A stretch of 64,000 nucleotides of DNA from Aromatoleum toluolicum (GTDB lineage: Bacteria; Pseudomonadota; Gammaproteobacteria; Burkholderiales; Rhodocyclaceae). Shown here piece by piece: positions 1 through 8,754 of this stretch. The notes under the pieces are model-generated. The model saw nothing but the letters and a program-made list of their open reading frames with translations, was not told the origin of the DNA and made no database searches. The translations under genes and the position numbers were made by a program. The stretch is from assembly GCF_012911005.2 (NCBI RefSeq), contig NZ_WTVS01000023.1, positions 1 to 64,000 of the forward strand, in the 5' to 3' direction. Numbering within the stretch: the stretch's first letter is position 1; each line of letters starts with the position of its first letter.

Positions 1-63
1 CGTGCTCCTGTCGAAGACGAGGCCGATTGCCTCATCTCCAACTTGGCAGAGCACTGCCTATAA
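1..63 (+). CDS. Possible C-terminal tail of a protein cut by the left edge
   Basis: Frame 1 is open from the first base to a TAA at 61-63 and reads as an acidic tail ending AEHCL. Only 20 residues are visible, so no family can be named. The palindromic repeats that follow would fit the end of a recombinase or transposase element, but that is speculation. It could equally be chance. Confidence 0.25.
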   Translation, partial: RAPVEDEADCLISNLAEHCL

Positions 64-130
64 AACCCGGGACGCCATGACCGTACGGAGCGGTTCAGCA
101 TGCCCTACCGCGCGAGCGGTTTAGTCCAAG

Positions 131-164
131 GCCGATTATGTGGAGCTGTCGATTATGTGGAGCT
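131..164 (+). repeat. Direct repeat GATTATGTGGAGCT, two copies
   Basis: GATTATGTGGAGCT occurs at 134-147 and again at 151-164. An inverted relative (GAGCTCTACATAATTT) lies at 228-243. The same half-site builds the palindrome at 521-548. Confidence 0.6.
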
Positions 165-520
165 GCGGGGGCGGATTGCGGCTGAGGGTAAGCAGCGAAT
201 GGGCAGGGGGTTACGCAGTGTCACTGCGAGCTCTACATAATTTCCGCGTTTGGCTGCCATCGTGCCGCCGTGTTCGCGGACGTCTAGAGGTCGCGGCGTC
301 TCCGTTGCCAACGGCCAGCATGCCGGAAACCCCGGTCGGTTAAGGATATGACGAAGACGGAGGAAGGGGAGTTGTATCACAAAGGTCCTCCTGACTAGCG
401 GATCAGCTCATTGCGGCGACTGTAATTATGTGTAGGACCGACCACCCGGATCCCGCTCCGTGCGTCGGTCTGGGCGTCTTCCGATCGCTTGGTCTCCATA
501 ATCGAGGCATCTACATAATC

Positions 521-548
521 GGCCTTATGTGGAGCTCTACATAAGGCC
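521..548. repeat. 28-bp near-perfect palindrome
   Basis: The left arm GGCCTTATGTGGAG pairs with the right arm CTCTACATAAGGCC, with one mismatched pair. An overlapping inverted pair (CTACATAA / TTATGTGG) starts at 511. Symmetry around AGCT suggests a recombinase binding or crossover site. This is inference from shape only. Confidence 0.6.
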
Positions 549-645
549 GATGACTCGACGGACGCTGCGCATTCACGAGCGGCAGCAACATGGTCGGACC
601 CGCCGGGCGGATGACCGGCTTGAGCAAACGAGCAAGGACTGGTCG

Positions 646-677
646 TGGCCGTTATGGACAGCTGTGCATAACGGCCA
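646..677. repeat. 32-bp palindrome with the same architecture
   Basis: The arms TGGCCGTTATGGACAG and CTGTGCATAACGGCCA pair except for one position. Like the 521 palindrome it has GGCC outside, TTATG next and AGCT at the centre, so the two look like variants of one element. The right half contains TGTGCATAA, which resembles a DnaA box, but only once. Confidence 0.6.
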
Positions 678-1117
678 GAACCGGTCTTCCAGCACCGTTC
701 CGAAGCAGACATTTGATGGGCCCGCTTCACTCAGATAATCGACGGACGGGCTGCGATAGTTCAGTGACACGCAGGTTGCCGACAACCGTCGAAGTACGTT
801 CAGCGCTGGCAAGCGACGGCGCTCAGCTCATTGAACTGCACTGGTATCGATCGACGCCGTAACGGTGAAGGACGGGCCCGCACTTACCCAATGCTTGTAG
901 TCGCGTGAGGTGCCGACCGGCCGCGTTTGTCGGCCCCGAACCCACACTATCCACTACGGCTTTAACCCCCACGTGTAACACACGAGCGCCTGCGCAGGCG
1001 GAGGGCGATTCATTATTTCGCTAGCAATCGACGGCGTACGGTCTACGTTAGAGGAGGCGAAGGTCAGTGGGCACCGAACCCAGGGCGACGCCAAACCCCG
1101 CACAGAGGAGAAAGAAA

Positions 1118-1408
1118 ATGGCCACCTTTGTTACGCTCGTAAATTTCACTGACCAAGGCATCCGGGCAGTCAAGCAATCTCCTGATCGCTTTGAGGCCTT
1201 TAGGGGCTTGATTGAGAAGATGGGGGGCAGCGTCAAAGCAGCATGGTGGACAGTCGGGAGCCACGACATGGTGGTGGTCTGCGAGGGCAGCGAGGAGATG
1301 GCCACGGCAGCGCTTCTTACAGTTGGCTCGCTCGGAAACGTGCGCACCCAGACGCTTCGCGCATTTGACGAGACAGAGATGCGCCGCATCATCGGCCTGA
1401 TGCCGTAA
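1118..1408 (+). CDS. GYD domain protein
   Basis: A 96-residue cytoplasmic protein that matches the GYD family (Pfam PF08734), small ferredoxin-fold proteins of unknown biochemical function. Supporting features are the N-terminal strand ATFVTLVNFTDQGIRAVK, the central VKAAWWTVGSHDMVVVCEG and the full-domain length. The start is the ATG preceded by GAGGAG. An upstream in-frame start at 1067 would add 17 residues of non-family sequence and was not chosen. It stands alone, with non-coding DNA on both sides. No signal peptide is visible. Confidence 0.8.
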   Translation: MATFVTLVNFTDQGIRAVKQSPDRFEAFRGLIEKMGGSVKAAWWTVGSHDMVVVCEGSEEMATAALLTVGSLGNVRTQTLRAFDETEMRRIIGLMP

Positions 1409-1650
1409 CCCGCAATCTCGCTCGGGGAAGCCGCTAGAGAGCCGAGACGACGAATGTCTCTTGAGGGTCGGGTCCGGCTGTAGCTCGACGTGACAAGCGG
1501 TCAATGAGCTCCCTCAGCGCCTGAACGGCAGGTGACCGTCGGCGCATTCTGAAAATATCGGGCCCGCTTGATTGCATCGGACCATGACATGATTCGCTTG
1601 CAGTCCCGCCGGATCTGGCGTATCACACGACGTTATTCAGCCGTTCTTTT

Positions 1651-2016
1651 ATGACACTCGACGGAGATCCCTTGAATACTTGCGTACCAAATGCGAGCCG
1701 AAAGTCGCAAATCGATGAAGTTCTTCTTAAGCTTCCTGGCGTCAGGGCGAAGAAGATCAGTGGACTTGACGCCTACTTTGTTGACGACAAGATGTTCGCC
1801 TGCATAAGCGGCAACGGCGTCGGACTGCGCGTGCCTGCCGCCACCGCGATCGAGTTGCAGTTCTCAAGGGGCGACGTCGTCCCATTTCAACCCGGTGGCA
1901 TGGCAAGTTCGAGGGAATGGATTCAAATCGACCGGGCCGACGCGGCAGACTACGAGCAGGATATTGAACTGTTCCGCGCCTCACTTGAGTTCGTGAAGGG
2001 CGCGCGGACGCGGTAA
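1651..2016 (+). CDS. TfoX N-terminal-like protein
   Basis: A 121-residue protein. From about residue 25 it follows the TfoX_N pattern: a short loop, AYFVDDKMFACI, GVGLRVP, then VPFQPGGMASSREWIQI and a C-terminal helix. The canonical MFGGVGYF motif is replaced by KISGLDAYF, so it is a divergent member. TfoX_N domains occur in competence regulators but also in many small proteins of unknown role, so a competence function is not implied. No ribosome binding site is evident before this ATG, so the start is uncertain. It is a single gene. Confidence 0.6.
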   Translation: MTLDGDPLNTCVPNASRKSQIDEVLLKLPGVRAKKISGLDAYFVDDKMFACISGNGVGLRVPAATAIELQFSRGDVVPFQPGGMASSREWIQIDRADAADYEQDIELFRASLEFVKGARTR

Positions 2017-2053
2017 TTTCCCGGCCCCGCAGGGGGTAGCGGCGTTCGACAGC

Positions 2054-2314
2054 TCAGCTGCCCAGGTACTGCGACGCGAGGCAACCGCCGGCGGTGGCTA
2101 GATTGCCACGCGCAATGAAGGGCTCGTTGAGCACCGTGACATCGGCTTGCTCGACCCAGTGGGATACCCGACCGAGCGCACTCATTTGGCGCCTGATGCC
2201 TCGTCGCATCCCGATACTGGTGCAGAGAGCAGCAACCCGAAAGTGCTGAGGTAACGCATAGCGCTGTTTTAACTGGGTTTTCTGGTCCGTGCTACAAAGG
2301 TCTGGAACTTGCAT
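2054..2314 (-). pseudogene. Remnant of a DJ-1/PfpI family protein (C-terminal part)
   Basis: The minus-strand reading covers the C-terminal third of a DJ-1/PfpI-type glutamine amidotransferase-like protein. It runs from LPQHFRVAALCTSIGM (the region of the nucleophile Cys) through VSHWVEQADVTVLNEPFIA to the family-like RGNLATAGGCLASQYLG. The N-terminal half with the nucleotide-fold strand and catalytic Glu is missing. The open frame begins abruptly in unrelated sequence. A complete family member would be about 190-230 residues, and only 86 are present. I read it as a decayed fragment. A short functional gene is unlikely. Confidence 0.45.
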
Positions 2315-2501
2315 GATTTCTGCCGAGCGTCGATTGCCGCAAGGGCCGATATCAGGTGCTCAAGGAACAACACCTTGCGGTCAGCGCTCGTTAGCGACGT
2401 CATTCGGCCCGGGCCGACACCCTGTTCATCGGGTTCGTGTGCCGGACCGGCTCGCAGGAAGACCCGTTCGTCTTCATCCTTCGATCGAGAGGAGACATGC
2501 C

Positions 2502-2936
2502 ATGCCCTACCGCCCCATTCACCAAGTCATTGGTCAGCGCCCATTCCCCACGGTCGCACCAGGCAGCACGATTCGAAATTCATCGATCATCATGCGGGAG
2601 ATGAAATCCTCGGCAGTTCTGGTGGTGGGAAAGGGGAAGTTGCTCGGTATCCTCACCGAGCGGGACATCGTGTTCCGGGTCGTCGCCATGGGCCTCGATC
2701 CGGCGGCGACGTCGGTCGAGACCATCATGACGACGCAGGTGCAGACGATCCACGAGGACAAGCCGTTCGGCCACGCCTTGCATCTGATGTATGAAGGCGG
2801 GTTCCGCCACATGCCGGTCGTGGACGACAGGGGGACGCCGGTCGGATTGCTCGCCGCCCATGATGCGCTCGACATGGATGGTCTGCAGCTGGAGCACGAT
2901 CTGGTTCGCCGCGAGGAGATCGCGGTCATTCTCTGA
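2502..2936 (+). CDS. CBS-domain pair protein
   Basis: A 144-residue cytoplasmic protein made of two CBS motifs, at about residues 10-65 and 75-130. Typical elements are the strand-helix SSAVLVVGKGKLLGILTERDIVFRV in the first motif and MPVVDDRGTPVGLLAAHDA in the second. Stand-alone CBS pairs usually bind adenine nucleotides and regulate partner proteins. No partner is adjacent here. The start is the ATG after AGAGGAGACATGCC. The frame is open further upstream, but that sequence has no family similarity. Confidence 0.8.
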   Translation: MPYRPIHQVIGQRPFPTVAPGSTIRNSSIIMREMKSSAVLVVGKGKLLGILTERDIVFRVVAMGLDPAATSVETIMTTQVQTIHEDKPFGHALHLMYEGGFRHMPVVDDRGTPVGLLAAHDALDMDGLQLEHDLVRREEIAVIL

Positions 2937-3076
2937 AGCTTGGCATGCAGGCGCGCGGATCAAGTGCGAGACGCGGCGGACCGATCGGGACATGCATCCG
3001 CAGTCAGCATCTGCGCAAGATCCGGCGTCTGCGCTTTCATTGCCTTCAATTACACGTGGCCGAAGGTCCTGCCCGC

Positions 3077-3135
3077 TTTCGTCATCGGGATTGCGCGGAG
3101 CGCGAGGCTCCGCCGCGTGGCGCCGATGACGAAAG
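3077..3135. terminator. Nested stem-loop after the symporter gene
   Basis: CTTTCGTCATCGG at 3077-3089 pairs with CCGATGACGAAAG at 3123-3135. Inside, GCGGAGC (3095-3101) pairs with GCTCCGC (3107-3113). It lies 31 bases past the stop of the minus-strand symporter and could end both that operon and the CBS gene. There is no clear T-run. Confidence 0.55.
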
Positions 3136-3165
3136 GGTCGGGTTGGATAGCGTTGAACCGGGACC

Positions 3166-4551
3166 TTAGCGAGACACCTCGCCGGCCACCGCCCGGCCGA
3201 CCGGAATACGACGCTCGGCAAAGTAGTCCTGCGTCAGTTTTGCGACGATCGGCGACAGAAGCAGCAGGGAGATCAGGTTCGGGATCGCCATGAAGGCATT
3301 CAGCGTGTCGGCGACCAGCCACACGAAGTCGAGCTGCGTCACGGCGCCAACCAGCACGAAGATCGTCCACAGCACGCGGTAGGGCTTTTCGACCGACGTG
3401 CCGACCAGGTATTCCCAGCACTTCTCGCCGTAGTACGCCCAGCCGAGGATGGTGGTGAAGGCGAAGATCGCCAGCGCGATGGCCAGGAACTGGCCGCCAA
3501 AGCCCGGGAACGCGGTGACGAAGGCGCTCGAACTCAGCGCCGCGCCCTTGAGGCCGCTGCTCCAGACGCCGGTCACGATCACCACCAGGCCGGTCATGGT
3601 GCACACGATGATGGTATCGATGAAGGTGCCCATCATGCCCACCAGGCCGGACTCGACTGGGTTCTTGGTCTGGCCGGCCGCCTGCGCGATGCCCGCGGTG
3701 CCGAGGCCGGCTTCGTTCGAGAAGATGCCGCGCGCCACGCCGTAACGCATCGCCATCATCACCGCAGCACCGGCGAAACCGCCCGTTGCCGCCGCGGGGC
3801 TGAAGGCGCTCGAAAGGATCAGCGAAAAGGCCGCGGGAATCTGGTCGGCATAGATGCCGAGCACCGTCAGCGATGCGACGACATAACCGATGCACATGAA
3901 CGGCACCAGTTTTTCCGCCACCGCGCCGATGCGCTTGACTCCACCGAGCAGCACGCCGCCGGTGAATACCGCCATCACGACACCGGACACCCACGGATCG
4001 ATGCCGAAACCGGCTTCCAGCGCACCGGCGATGCTGTTCGACTGGACCATGTTGCCGATGCCGAAGCCGGCGAGGCCACCGAACAGCGCGAACGCCGCGC
4101 CGAGCCAGCGCCAGTGGCGGCCGAGTCCGTTCTTGATCGCGTACATCGGCCCGCCGACCTGCTCGCCGTGGTCGTCGGTTTCGCGGTAATGCACCGCAAG
4201 CAGCACCTCGGCATATTTGGTGGCCATGCCGACGAGCGCGGTCATCCACATCCAGAACATCGCGCCCGGCCCACCGACGGCGATGGCGGTGGCGACGCCG
4301 GCGATATTGCCGGTCCCGACCGTTGCCGCCAGCGCGGTCATCAGCGCGGCGTAGGGCGTGATTTCGCCGGGTGCGCCGGGCGCCGCCTTGCGTCCGCGCC
4401 AGACCATGACGAAGCCGGCGATGATCTTGGTCACCGGCATGAACTTGAGGCGCAATTGCAGGAACAGGCCGGTACCGAGGATCGCGATCAGCATCGGCGG
4501 GCCCCACACGAGGTCATTGATCGCCGTGACGAACTGCGTAAGTGTTTCCAT
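3166..4551 (-). CDS. Sodium:alanine/glycine symporter (AGCS family)
   Basis: A 461-residue inner-membrane carrier of the AGCS (AlsT/DagA-type) family. It has the family N-terminus VWGPPMLIAILGTGLFLQLRL, the conserved NIAGVATAIAVGGPGAMFWMW segment and ARGIFSNEAGLGTAGIA, with about ten hydrophobic segments. It should import alanine or glycine with Na+. It lies 40 bases downstream of dadA on the same strand and probably shares its transcript, so uptake and oxidation of alanine are coupled. GGAGA precedes the start. Length is normal for the family. Confidence 0.9.
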   Translation of the reverse strand: METLTQFVTAINDLVWGPPMLIAILGTGLFLQLRLKFMPVTKIIAGFVMVWRGRKAAPGAPGEITPYAALMTALAATVGTGNIAGVATAIAVGGPGAMFWMWMTALVGMATKYAEVLLAVHYRETDDHGEQVGGPMYAIKNGLGRHWRWLGAAFALFGGLAGFGIGNMVQSNSIAGALEAGFGIDPWVSGVVMAVFTGGVLLGGVKRIGAVAEKLVPFMCIGYVVASLTVLGIYADQIPAAFSLILSSAFSPAAATGGFAGAAVMMAMRYGVARGIFSNEAGLGTAGIAQAAGQTKNPVESGLVGMMGTFIDTIIVCTMTGLVVIVTGVWSSGLKGAALSSSAFVTAFPGFGGQFLAIALAIFAFTTILGWAYYGEKCWEYLVGTSVEKPYRVLWTIFVLVGAVTQLDFVWLVADTLNAFMAIPNLISLLLLSPIVAKLTQDYFAERRIPVGRAVAGEVSR

Positions 4552-4591
4552 GGGTTGTCTCCGTTGTATGTGTTTAGAGGAACTGCGTGGA

Positions 4592-5845
4592 TCAGGCGTA
4601 GCGGGCGATGCCGAGGTCGTCGATGTTGATTTCCGGGTTGCGGCCGCCGACCAGGTCGGCCATGACGCGGCCGGTGCCGGCGGCCATGGTCCAGCCGAGC
4701 GTTCCGTGGCCGGTGCTGAGGTACAGATTGGGGTAGGGCGTCTTGCCGATGATCGGCGTGCCGTCGGGCGTCATCGGCCGCAGTCCGTTCCAGAATTCGG
4801 CCTGGGCGATGTCGCCGCCTTTGGGGAAGAGGTCGCCCACCACGAACTCCAGCGTGCGGCGACGGGGCGCGTCCAGCTGCAGGTCGAAGCCCGACAGCTG
4901 CGCTGTGCCGCCGACCCGGATGCGATCGCCCAGGCGCGTGATGGCGACCTTGTGGGTCTCGTCCATGATGGTGGATTCGGGCGCCATCGCCGCATCGCCG
5001 ATCGGCACCGTGATCGAGTAGCCCTTGACCGGGTAGACCGGGATGTCGATGCCGATCGGCTTGAGCAACTGCGGCGAGTAGCTGCCCAGGGCGAGGATGT
5101 ACTTGTCCGCGGTGAGCACGCCGGCGTCGGTGCGCACGCCGGTGATGCGATCACCCGCGCGCTCGATGCCGCGAATATTCACGCCGAAGCGAAATTTCGC
5201 GCCGAGGGATTCGGCCATCGTGGCGAGGTTCTGGGTGAACTTGAAGCAGTCGCCGGTTTCGTCGCCCGGCAGGCGCAGCGCGCCGACGAACTTGTCCTTG
5301 ACCAGCGCCAGCGCCGGCTCGTACTCGAGATAGGCGTTCCCTTCCAGCACCTGGAACGGCACGCCGTACTGCTTGAGGATCTCGACGTCCTTGCCGACCC
5401 CGTCGAGCTGCTTCTGCGTGCGGAACAGCTGCAGCGTGCCGTGGCTGCGCTCGTCGTAGCGGATGCCGGTGTCGGTGCGCAGTTCCTTGAGACAATCGCG
5501 GCTGTACTCGGCGAGCCGTACCATGCGGCTCTTGTTCACGCGGTAGCGCGCCTCCGTGCAGTTGCGCAGCATCGACATGCCCCAGCGCCACATCGCGGGG
5601 TCAAGCATCGGCTTGATGACCAGCGGGCTGTGATGCATCAGCATCCACTTGATCGCCTTCAGCGGCACGCCGGGGCCTGCCCACGGTGCCGAATAACCGG
5701 GGGAGACTTCGCCGGCGTTGGCGTAGCTGGTCTCCAGTGCCGGCCCCGGCTGCCGATCGACCACGCTGACCTCATGCCCGGCTCGGGCGAGGTAGTAGGC
5801 GATGGTGGTCCCGATGACACCACTGCCGAGTACGAGGACATGCAT
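4592..5845 (-). CDS. dadA: D-amino acid dehydrogenase small subunit
   Basis: A 417-residue FAD-dependent dehydrogenase that oxidises D-alanine and other D-amino acids to 2-oxo acids, feeding electrons to the respiratory chain. The N-terminal dinucleotide fold is clear ([19 protein letters not shown], residues 4-22). The DadA-typical [20 protein letters not shown] and the C-terminal [20 protein letters not shown] are present. AAGGAG stands before the ATG. No alanine racemase (dadX) gene follows; a symporter takes its place. Transcription is predicted from the sigma-54 promoter at 5922-5937. Confidence 0.95.
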   Translation of the reverse strand: MHVLVLGSGVIGTTIAYYLARAGHEVSVVDRQPGPALETSYANAGEVSPGYSAPWAGPGVPLKAIKWMLMHHSPLVIKPMLDPAMWRWGMSMLRNCTEARYRVNKSRMVRLAEYSRDCLKELRTDTGIRYDERSHGTLQLFRTQKQLDGVGKDVEILKQYGVPFQVLEGNAYLEYEPALALVKDKFVGALRLPGDETGDCFKFTQNLATMAESLGAKFRFGVNIRGIERAGDRITGVRTDAGVLTADKYILALGSYSPQLLKPIGIDIPVYPVKGYSITVPIGDAAMAPESTIMDETHKVAITRLGDRIRVGGTAQLSGFDLQLDAPRRRTLEFVVGDLFPKGGDIAQAEFWNGLRPMTPDGTPIIGKTPYPNLYLSTGHGTLGWTMAAGTGRVMADLVGGRNPEINIDDLGIARYA

Positions 5846-5921
5846 GCCACTTCTCCTTGATTTTTGTCCGTGGTCCTGCGCGGCGGAAGCGACGTGACCA
5901 GACTGGATTCAAGGCGGGTTT

Positions 5922-5937
5922 AGCAACGCCTGTGCCA
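5922..5937 (-). promoter_or_regulatory. Sigma-54 promoter of dadA
   Basis: Read on the minus strand, the sequence is TGGCAC-N5-TTGCT, a full match to the sigma-54 consensus. The expected start is near 5912, giving a leader of about 65 bases before dadA. The divergent neighbour encodes an activator with an intact GAFTGA loop, which is what sigma-54 needs. Confidence 0.85.
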
Positions 5938-5999
5938 CTATGGAAAGTGCCAATAAAACAGATGGTTATTCGAAGAGCTGCAGCCCGTGCAGTTTTTGT

Positions 6000-6017
6000 T
6001 GTACGTAAATCAATACG
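6000..6017. promoter_or_regulatory. TyrR-like box (weaker)
   Basis: An 18-bp TGT-N12-ACG element, one base off the TGT-N12-ACA shape of TyrR/PhhR boxes. It is centred about 96 bases upstream of the predicted dadA start, a usual place for a sigma-54 enhancer. Confidence 0.35.
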
Positions 6018-6081
6018 CGGAACGCCGGACATGGCCCCGTTGTTGATGGAATTGAGTTTGCGATCAATGGCTTGTACTTTG

Positions 6082-6118
6082 TGTATTATTATCGATACAT
6101 TGGAACGATATCGATACA
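6082..6118. promoter_or_regulatory. Two tandem TyrR-like boxes before the activator gene
   Basis: The first box, 6082-6099, is TGTATT-N6-GATACA. One base later, 6101-6118 is TGGAAC-N6-GATACA. Both are 18 bp, and TATCGATAC recurs 19 bp apart (6090 and 6109). They lie 170-206 bases upstream of the dadA start and 10 bases before the regulator ATG. They could serve as enhancers for dadA and as autoregulatory sites. Confidence 0.5.
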
Positions 6119-6127
6119 GGAGGCCGC

Positions 6128-7657
6128 ATGCGCATTGCCATCGACTTTGACGACCGCGTTGGCATTGCCCATGAAATCCTGGCCGAGCTCGCGCGGCGCT
6201 CGCTCAATGTCACGGCCGTCGAGGTCGATCCGCCGTACATCCACATCGAGGCACCGGCGCTGGAGCAAGCCGGACTCATCAAGTTGCGCAGCCAGTTGCT
6301 GCAGATTGCCGGCGTCCGCACCGTGGATGTCGTCGCCATGCTCCCCGGCGCGCAACGTCGCCTTTATCTGGAGGCCCTGCTGGCCTCGCAGGCCGATCCG
6401 GTATTTGCGGTCGATGCCAGCGGCCGCGTGATCATCGCCAACGGCGCCGCCGTCACGGCTAGCGGAATGTCGGAAGCCGAATTGCGGGCAAGCTCGATGC
6501 AGCAACTGATCGGCGATCCGGGACTGCTGGACGCGATGGTCGACGGGGGTTACCACCTGCCGGTACGCGAAATCGAGATCAACGGCGAACCCTATATGCT
6601 GGAGACCTTGCCCCTGCACGAAACGAGCGGACGCGTAGCGGGGGCCGTGATGACCCTGCACGCCCCCACGCGCATGGGCGAACGCCTGAGCGCGCTGCAG
6701 AATTACGACGCGGGCGGTTTCGAAGCCATCCTCGGCAATTCACCTGAAATCGATCTGCTCAAGCAGCGCGCGGCGCGCATGGCGCTCGTCGATGCGCCGC
6801 TGCTGATTACCGGCGAAACCGGCACGGGCAAGGAACTTCTCGCGCATGCGTGCCATGCCGGCAGCACGCGCAGCGCCGAGCCCTTCTTTGCGCTGAACTG
6901 CGCCGCGCTGCCCGAGAACCTTGCCGAGAGCGAGCTGTTCGGCTATTCGCCGGGCGCCTTCACCGGTGCGCTGCGCGGCGGCAAACCCGGCCTGCTCGAA
7001 CTGGCGGACGGGGGCACGGTGTTTCTCGACGAGATCGGCGAGATGTCGCCCTACCTGCAGGCCAAGCTGCTGCGCTTTCTCAATGACGGCAGCTTCCGGC
7101 GGGTGGGCGGCGACCGTGAAGTCAAAGTGAATGTACGCATTATCAGCGCCACCCACCGCGCGCTCGAAGACATGGTGGCCGGCGGTCATTTTCGTCAGGA
7201 TCTGCTGTTTCGCCTGAATGTGCTGACGCTGCATATGCCGCCGCTGCGCGAGCGACCGGGCGATATCCTCCCGCTGGCCCAGTTCTTCCTCGCACGCGCC
7301 TGCGCGCAGGCGGCGCGTCCCCTGATGCGCCTGTCGTCGGCCGCGTGCGCCGCCTTGCTCGCGAGTCCCTGGCCCGGCAACGTACGACAGCTTCAGAACG
7401 TGATCTTCCGCGCCGTGACGATGTCGGAACGGCTCGTGATCGGCGCAGACGAACTGGAACTCGCGCAAGCGGCAAACCCCGCCGGGCGAGACATGACGGG
7501 GGAAGTTGCGACGCTCGAACAGGCTGTCGCCGACTTCGAGAAGAACCTGTTGCAGCGCCTGTATGGCGATTTCCCGTCCACCCGGCGACTGGCCAAACGG
7601 CTTGGCGCCTCGCACTCGGCGATTGCCACCCGCCTGCGCCGCTACGGCATCTGCTGA
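6128..7657 (+). CDS. TyrR-type sigma-54 activator (ACT-PAS-AAA+-HTH)
   Basis: A 509-residue transcription activator. Domains in order: an ACT domain (about 1-70) for amino-acid sensing, a PAS domain (about 78-140), a sigma-54 AAA+ domain with Walker A GETGTGKE (229-236) and GAFTGA (276-281), and a C-terminal TyrR-type helix-turn-helix (STRRLAKRLGASHSAIATRL). E. coli TyrR has lost GAFTGA and works with sigma-70. This protein keeps it and should drive sigma-54 polymerase. It is divergent from dadA, whose promoter is sigma-54 type, so it is very likely the alanine-catabolism activator. The ligand is not known from sequence. A GGAGG lies just before the ATG. Confidence 0.9.
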   Translation: MRIAIDFDDRVGIAHEILAELARRSLNVTAVEVDPPYIHIEAPALEQAGLIKLRSQLLQIAGVRTVDVVAMLPGAQRRLYLEALLASQADPVFAVDASGRVIIANGAAVTASGMSEAELRASSMQQLIGDPGLLDAMVDGGYHLPVREIEINGEPYMLETLPLHETSGRVAGAVMTLHAPTRMGERLSALQNYDAGGFEAILGNSPEIDLLKQRAARMALVDAPLLITGETGTGKELLAHACHAGSTRSAEPFFALNCAALPENLAESELFGYSPGAFTGALRGGKPGLLELADGGTVFLDEIGEMSPYLQAKLLRFLNDGSFRRVGGDREVKVNVRIISATHRALEDMVAGGHFRQDLLFRLNVLTLHMPPLRERPGDILPLAQFFLARACAQAARPLMRLSSAACAALLASPWPGNVRQLQNVIFRAVTMSERLVIGADELELAQAANPAGRDMTGEVATLEQAVADFEKNLLQRLYGDFPSTRRLAKRLGASHSAIATRLRRYGIC

Positions 7658-7686
7658 TGCGGCTGCAATGCCCGGGTATCCGTCGT

Positions 7687-8610
7687 CTACGCGTCGGCGG
7701 TCAGCATCTGCGCAATGTCCGGATCGCGGCTGAACGCTTCCGAAAAGTAGTTCACGAAACTGTTCACCTTCAGCGACGGCCGCCGCGCCGGCTGGAAGAC
7801 GACGTTCAGCGGCAGCGAAGGCGCGCGGTAGCGGGTGAGGATGGGTTTGACGCGCCCGGCGCGCAGGTCGTCGCCGAACACCCAGATTGGCGAATAGCTG
7901 ATGCCGAGCCCTTCGCAGACGGCCTGGCGGATGGCTTCGGAGCTGTTGGACTGGAAGTTGCCGTCGACGCGGACGACGTGGGATAGGCCGGCGGAGTCGC
8001 GATAGGACCATTCGTTGATGGCCGTGAGGCCGGTGTAGATGATGCAGTTGTGGCGGGGCAGCTCGTCGAGGTGTTGCGGTTCGCCGTGCCGCTCCAGGTA
8101 GGCGGGCGAGGCGAGCGTCGCGCGGTGGGCGGAGCCGATGCGACGGGCGACGAGGCGGCTGTCCTTGAGTTCGCCGACGCGGAAGGCGACGTCGATGCCG
8201 GCGGCGACCAGATCGACGAAGCCGTCGTCGAGTTGCAGGTGGACCTTGATCTTCGGATGGCGCGCATAGAAGGACGCCAGGCGGGGCACGATGTGCAGGC
8301 GCCCGAATGCGACGGGGGCGGCGACGCGCAGGACGCCGGAGATCTCGTGCTCGGCACGGTGCACCTCGAGCTGCGCTTCCTCCAGGGTGTCGAGCACCTG
8401 TCGGCAGCGCTCGTAATAGAGTTGCCCTGCTTCGGTAAGCGAATGGCTGCGCGAGGAGCGCACGAGGAGGGGCGCGCCGACGAGTTTTTCGAGGGCCTGC
8501 ACCTGCTTGCTGACGGCCGACTGCGTGGTGTGCGCTTCGCGCGCGACGGCCGAGAAGTTGCCGGTCTCGACGACGCGGACGAAGGTTTCCATCAGGCGCA
8601 TGCGATCCAT
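7687..8610 (-). CDS. LysR family regulator
   Basis: A 307-residue LysR-type regulator. The N-terminal winged helix is at residues 1-60 (METFVRVVETGNFSAVAREA, then TTQSAVSKQVQALEKLVG), followed by an effector-binding domain that begins near 90. It is divergent from an old-yellow-enzyme gene, the usual LysR-target arrangement, and a palindrome with LysR-box form lies between them. It converges tail to tail with the TyrR-type gene, 29 bases apart. It most resembles the Burkholderia/Pseudomonas regulators next to NADH:flavin oxidoreductases. The inducer is unknown. Confidence 0.9.
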   Translation of the reverse strand: MDRMRLMETFVRVVETGNFSAVAREAHTTQSAVSKQVQALEKLVGAPLLVRSSRSHSLTEAGQLYYERCRQVLDTLEEAQLEVHRAEHEISGVLRVAAPVAFGRLHIVPRLASFYARHPKIKVHLQLDDGFVDLVAAGIDVAFRVGELKDSRLVARRIGSAHRATLASPAYLERHGEPQHLDELPRHNCIIYTGLTAINEWSYRDSAGLSHVVRVDGNFQSNSSEAIRQAVCEGLGISYSPIWVFGDDLRAGRVKPILTRYRAPSLPLNVVFQPARRPSLKVNSFVNYFSEAFSRDPDIAQMLTADA

Positions 8611-8624
8611 CGCGGTTCCAGATT

Positions 8625-8639
8625 ATTCCTGTGTGGAAT
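8625..8639. promoter_or_regulatory. Probable LysR-type operator
   Basis: ATTCC-N5-GGAAT is a perfect 15-bp inverted repeat with the T-N11-A spacing of LysR boxes. It is 14 bases upstream of the lysR start in the divergent region shared with the oxidoreductase gene. Confidence 0.6.
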
Positions 8640-8754
8640 AGATGCTATCACCGATTCGGGCTACTCCCGTGGATCAGGCATGGACATAATCGCCCCAAGT
8701 CGATCAGGTGACTGATCCCGTTCCCGATTGCGATTCACGAAGGAAGCCCGACCC

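Larger units (their letters stand above)
64..1117. other. Gene-poor region with palindromic repeats
   Basis: No convincing gene is visible on either strand. The open frames here are short, overlap each other and lack ribosome binding sites. The stretch holds several copies of a TTATGTGGAGCT-like motif in both orientations (131-147, 151-164, 228-243, 511-548), a second palindrome at 646-677, and a perfect 14-bp palindrome, CGCCTGCGCAGGCG, at 987-1000. It looks like non-coding mosaic DNA, perhaps remnants or ends of a mobile element. Confidence 0.5.

Noticed and set aside
661-677. DnaA-box-like TGTGCATAA as a sign of an origin
   Set aside because: Only one match, and it is half of a larger palindrome. 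No cluster or dnaA/repA gene is visible.
3050-4507. Long open frame (485 codons) on the minus strand
   Set aside because: Out-of-frame shadow of the AGCS symporter. It is Arg/Gly/Asp-rich, with no family pattern.
4358-5860. 500-codon plus-strand frame over dadA
   Set aside because: Antisense shadow. The DadA motifs are on the other strand.
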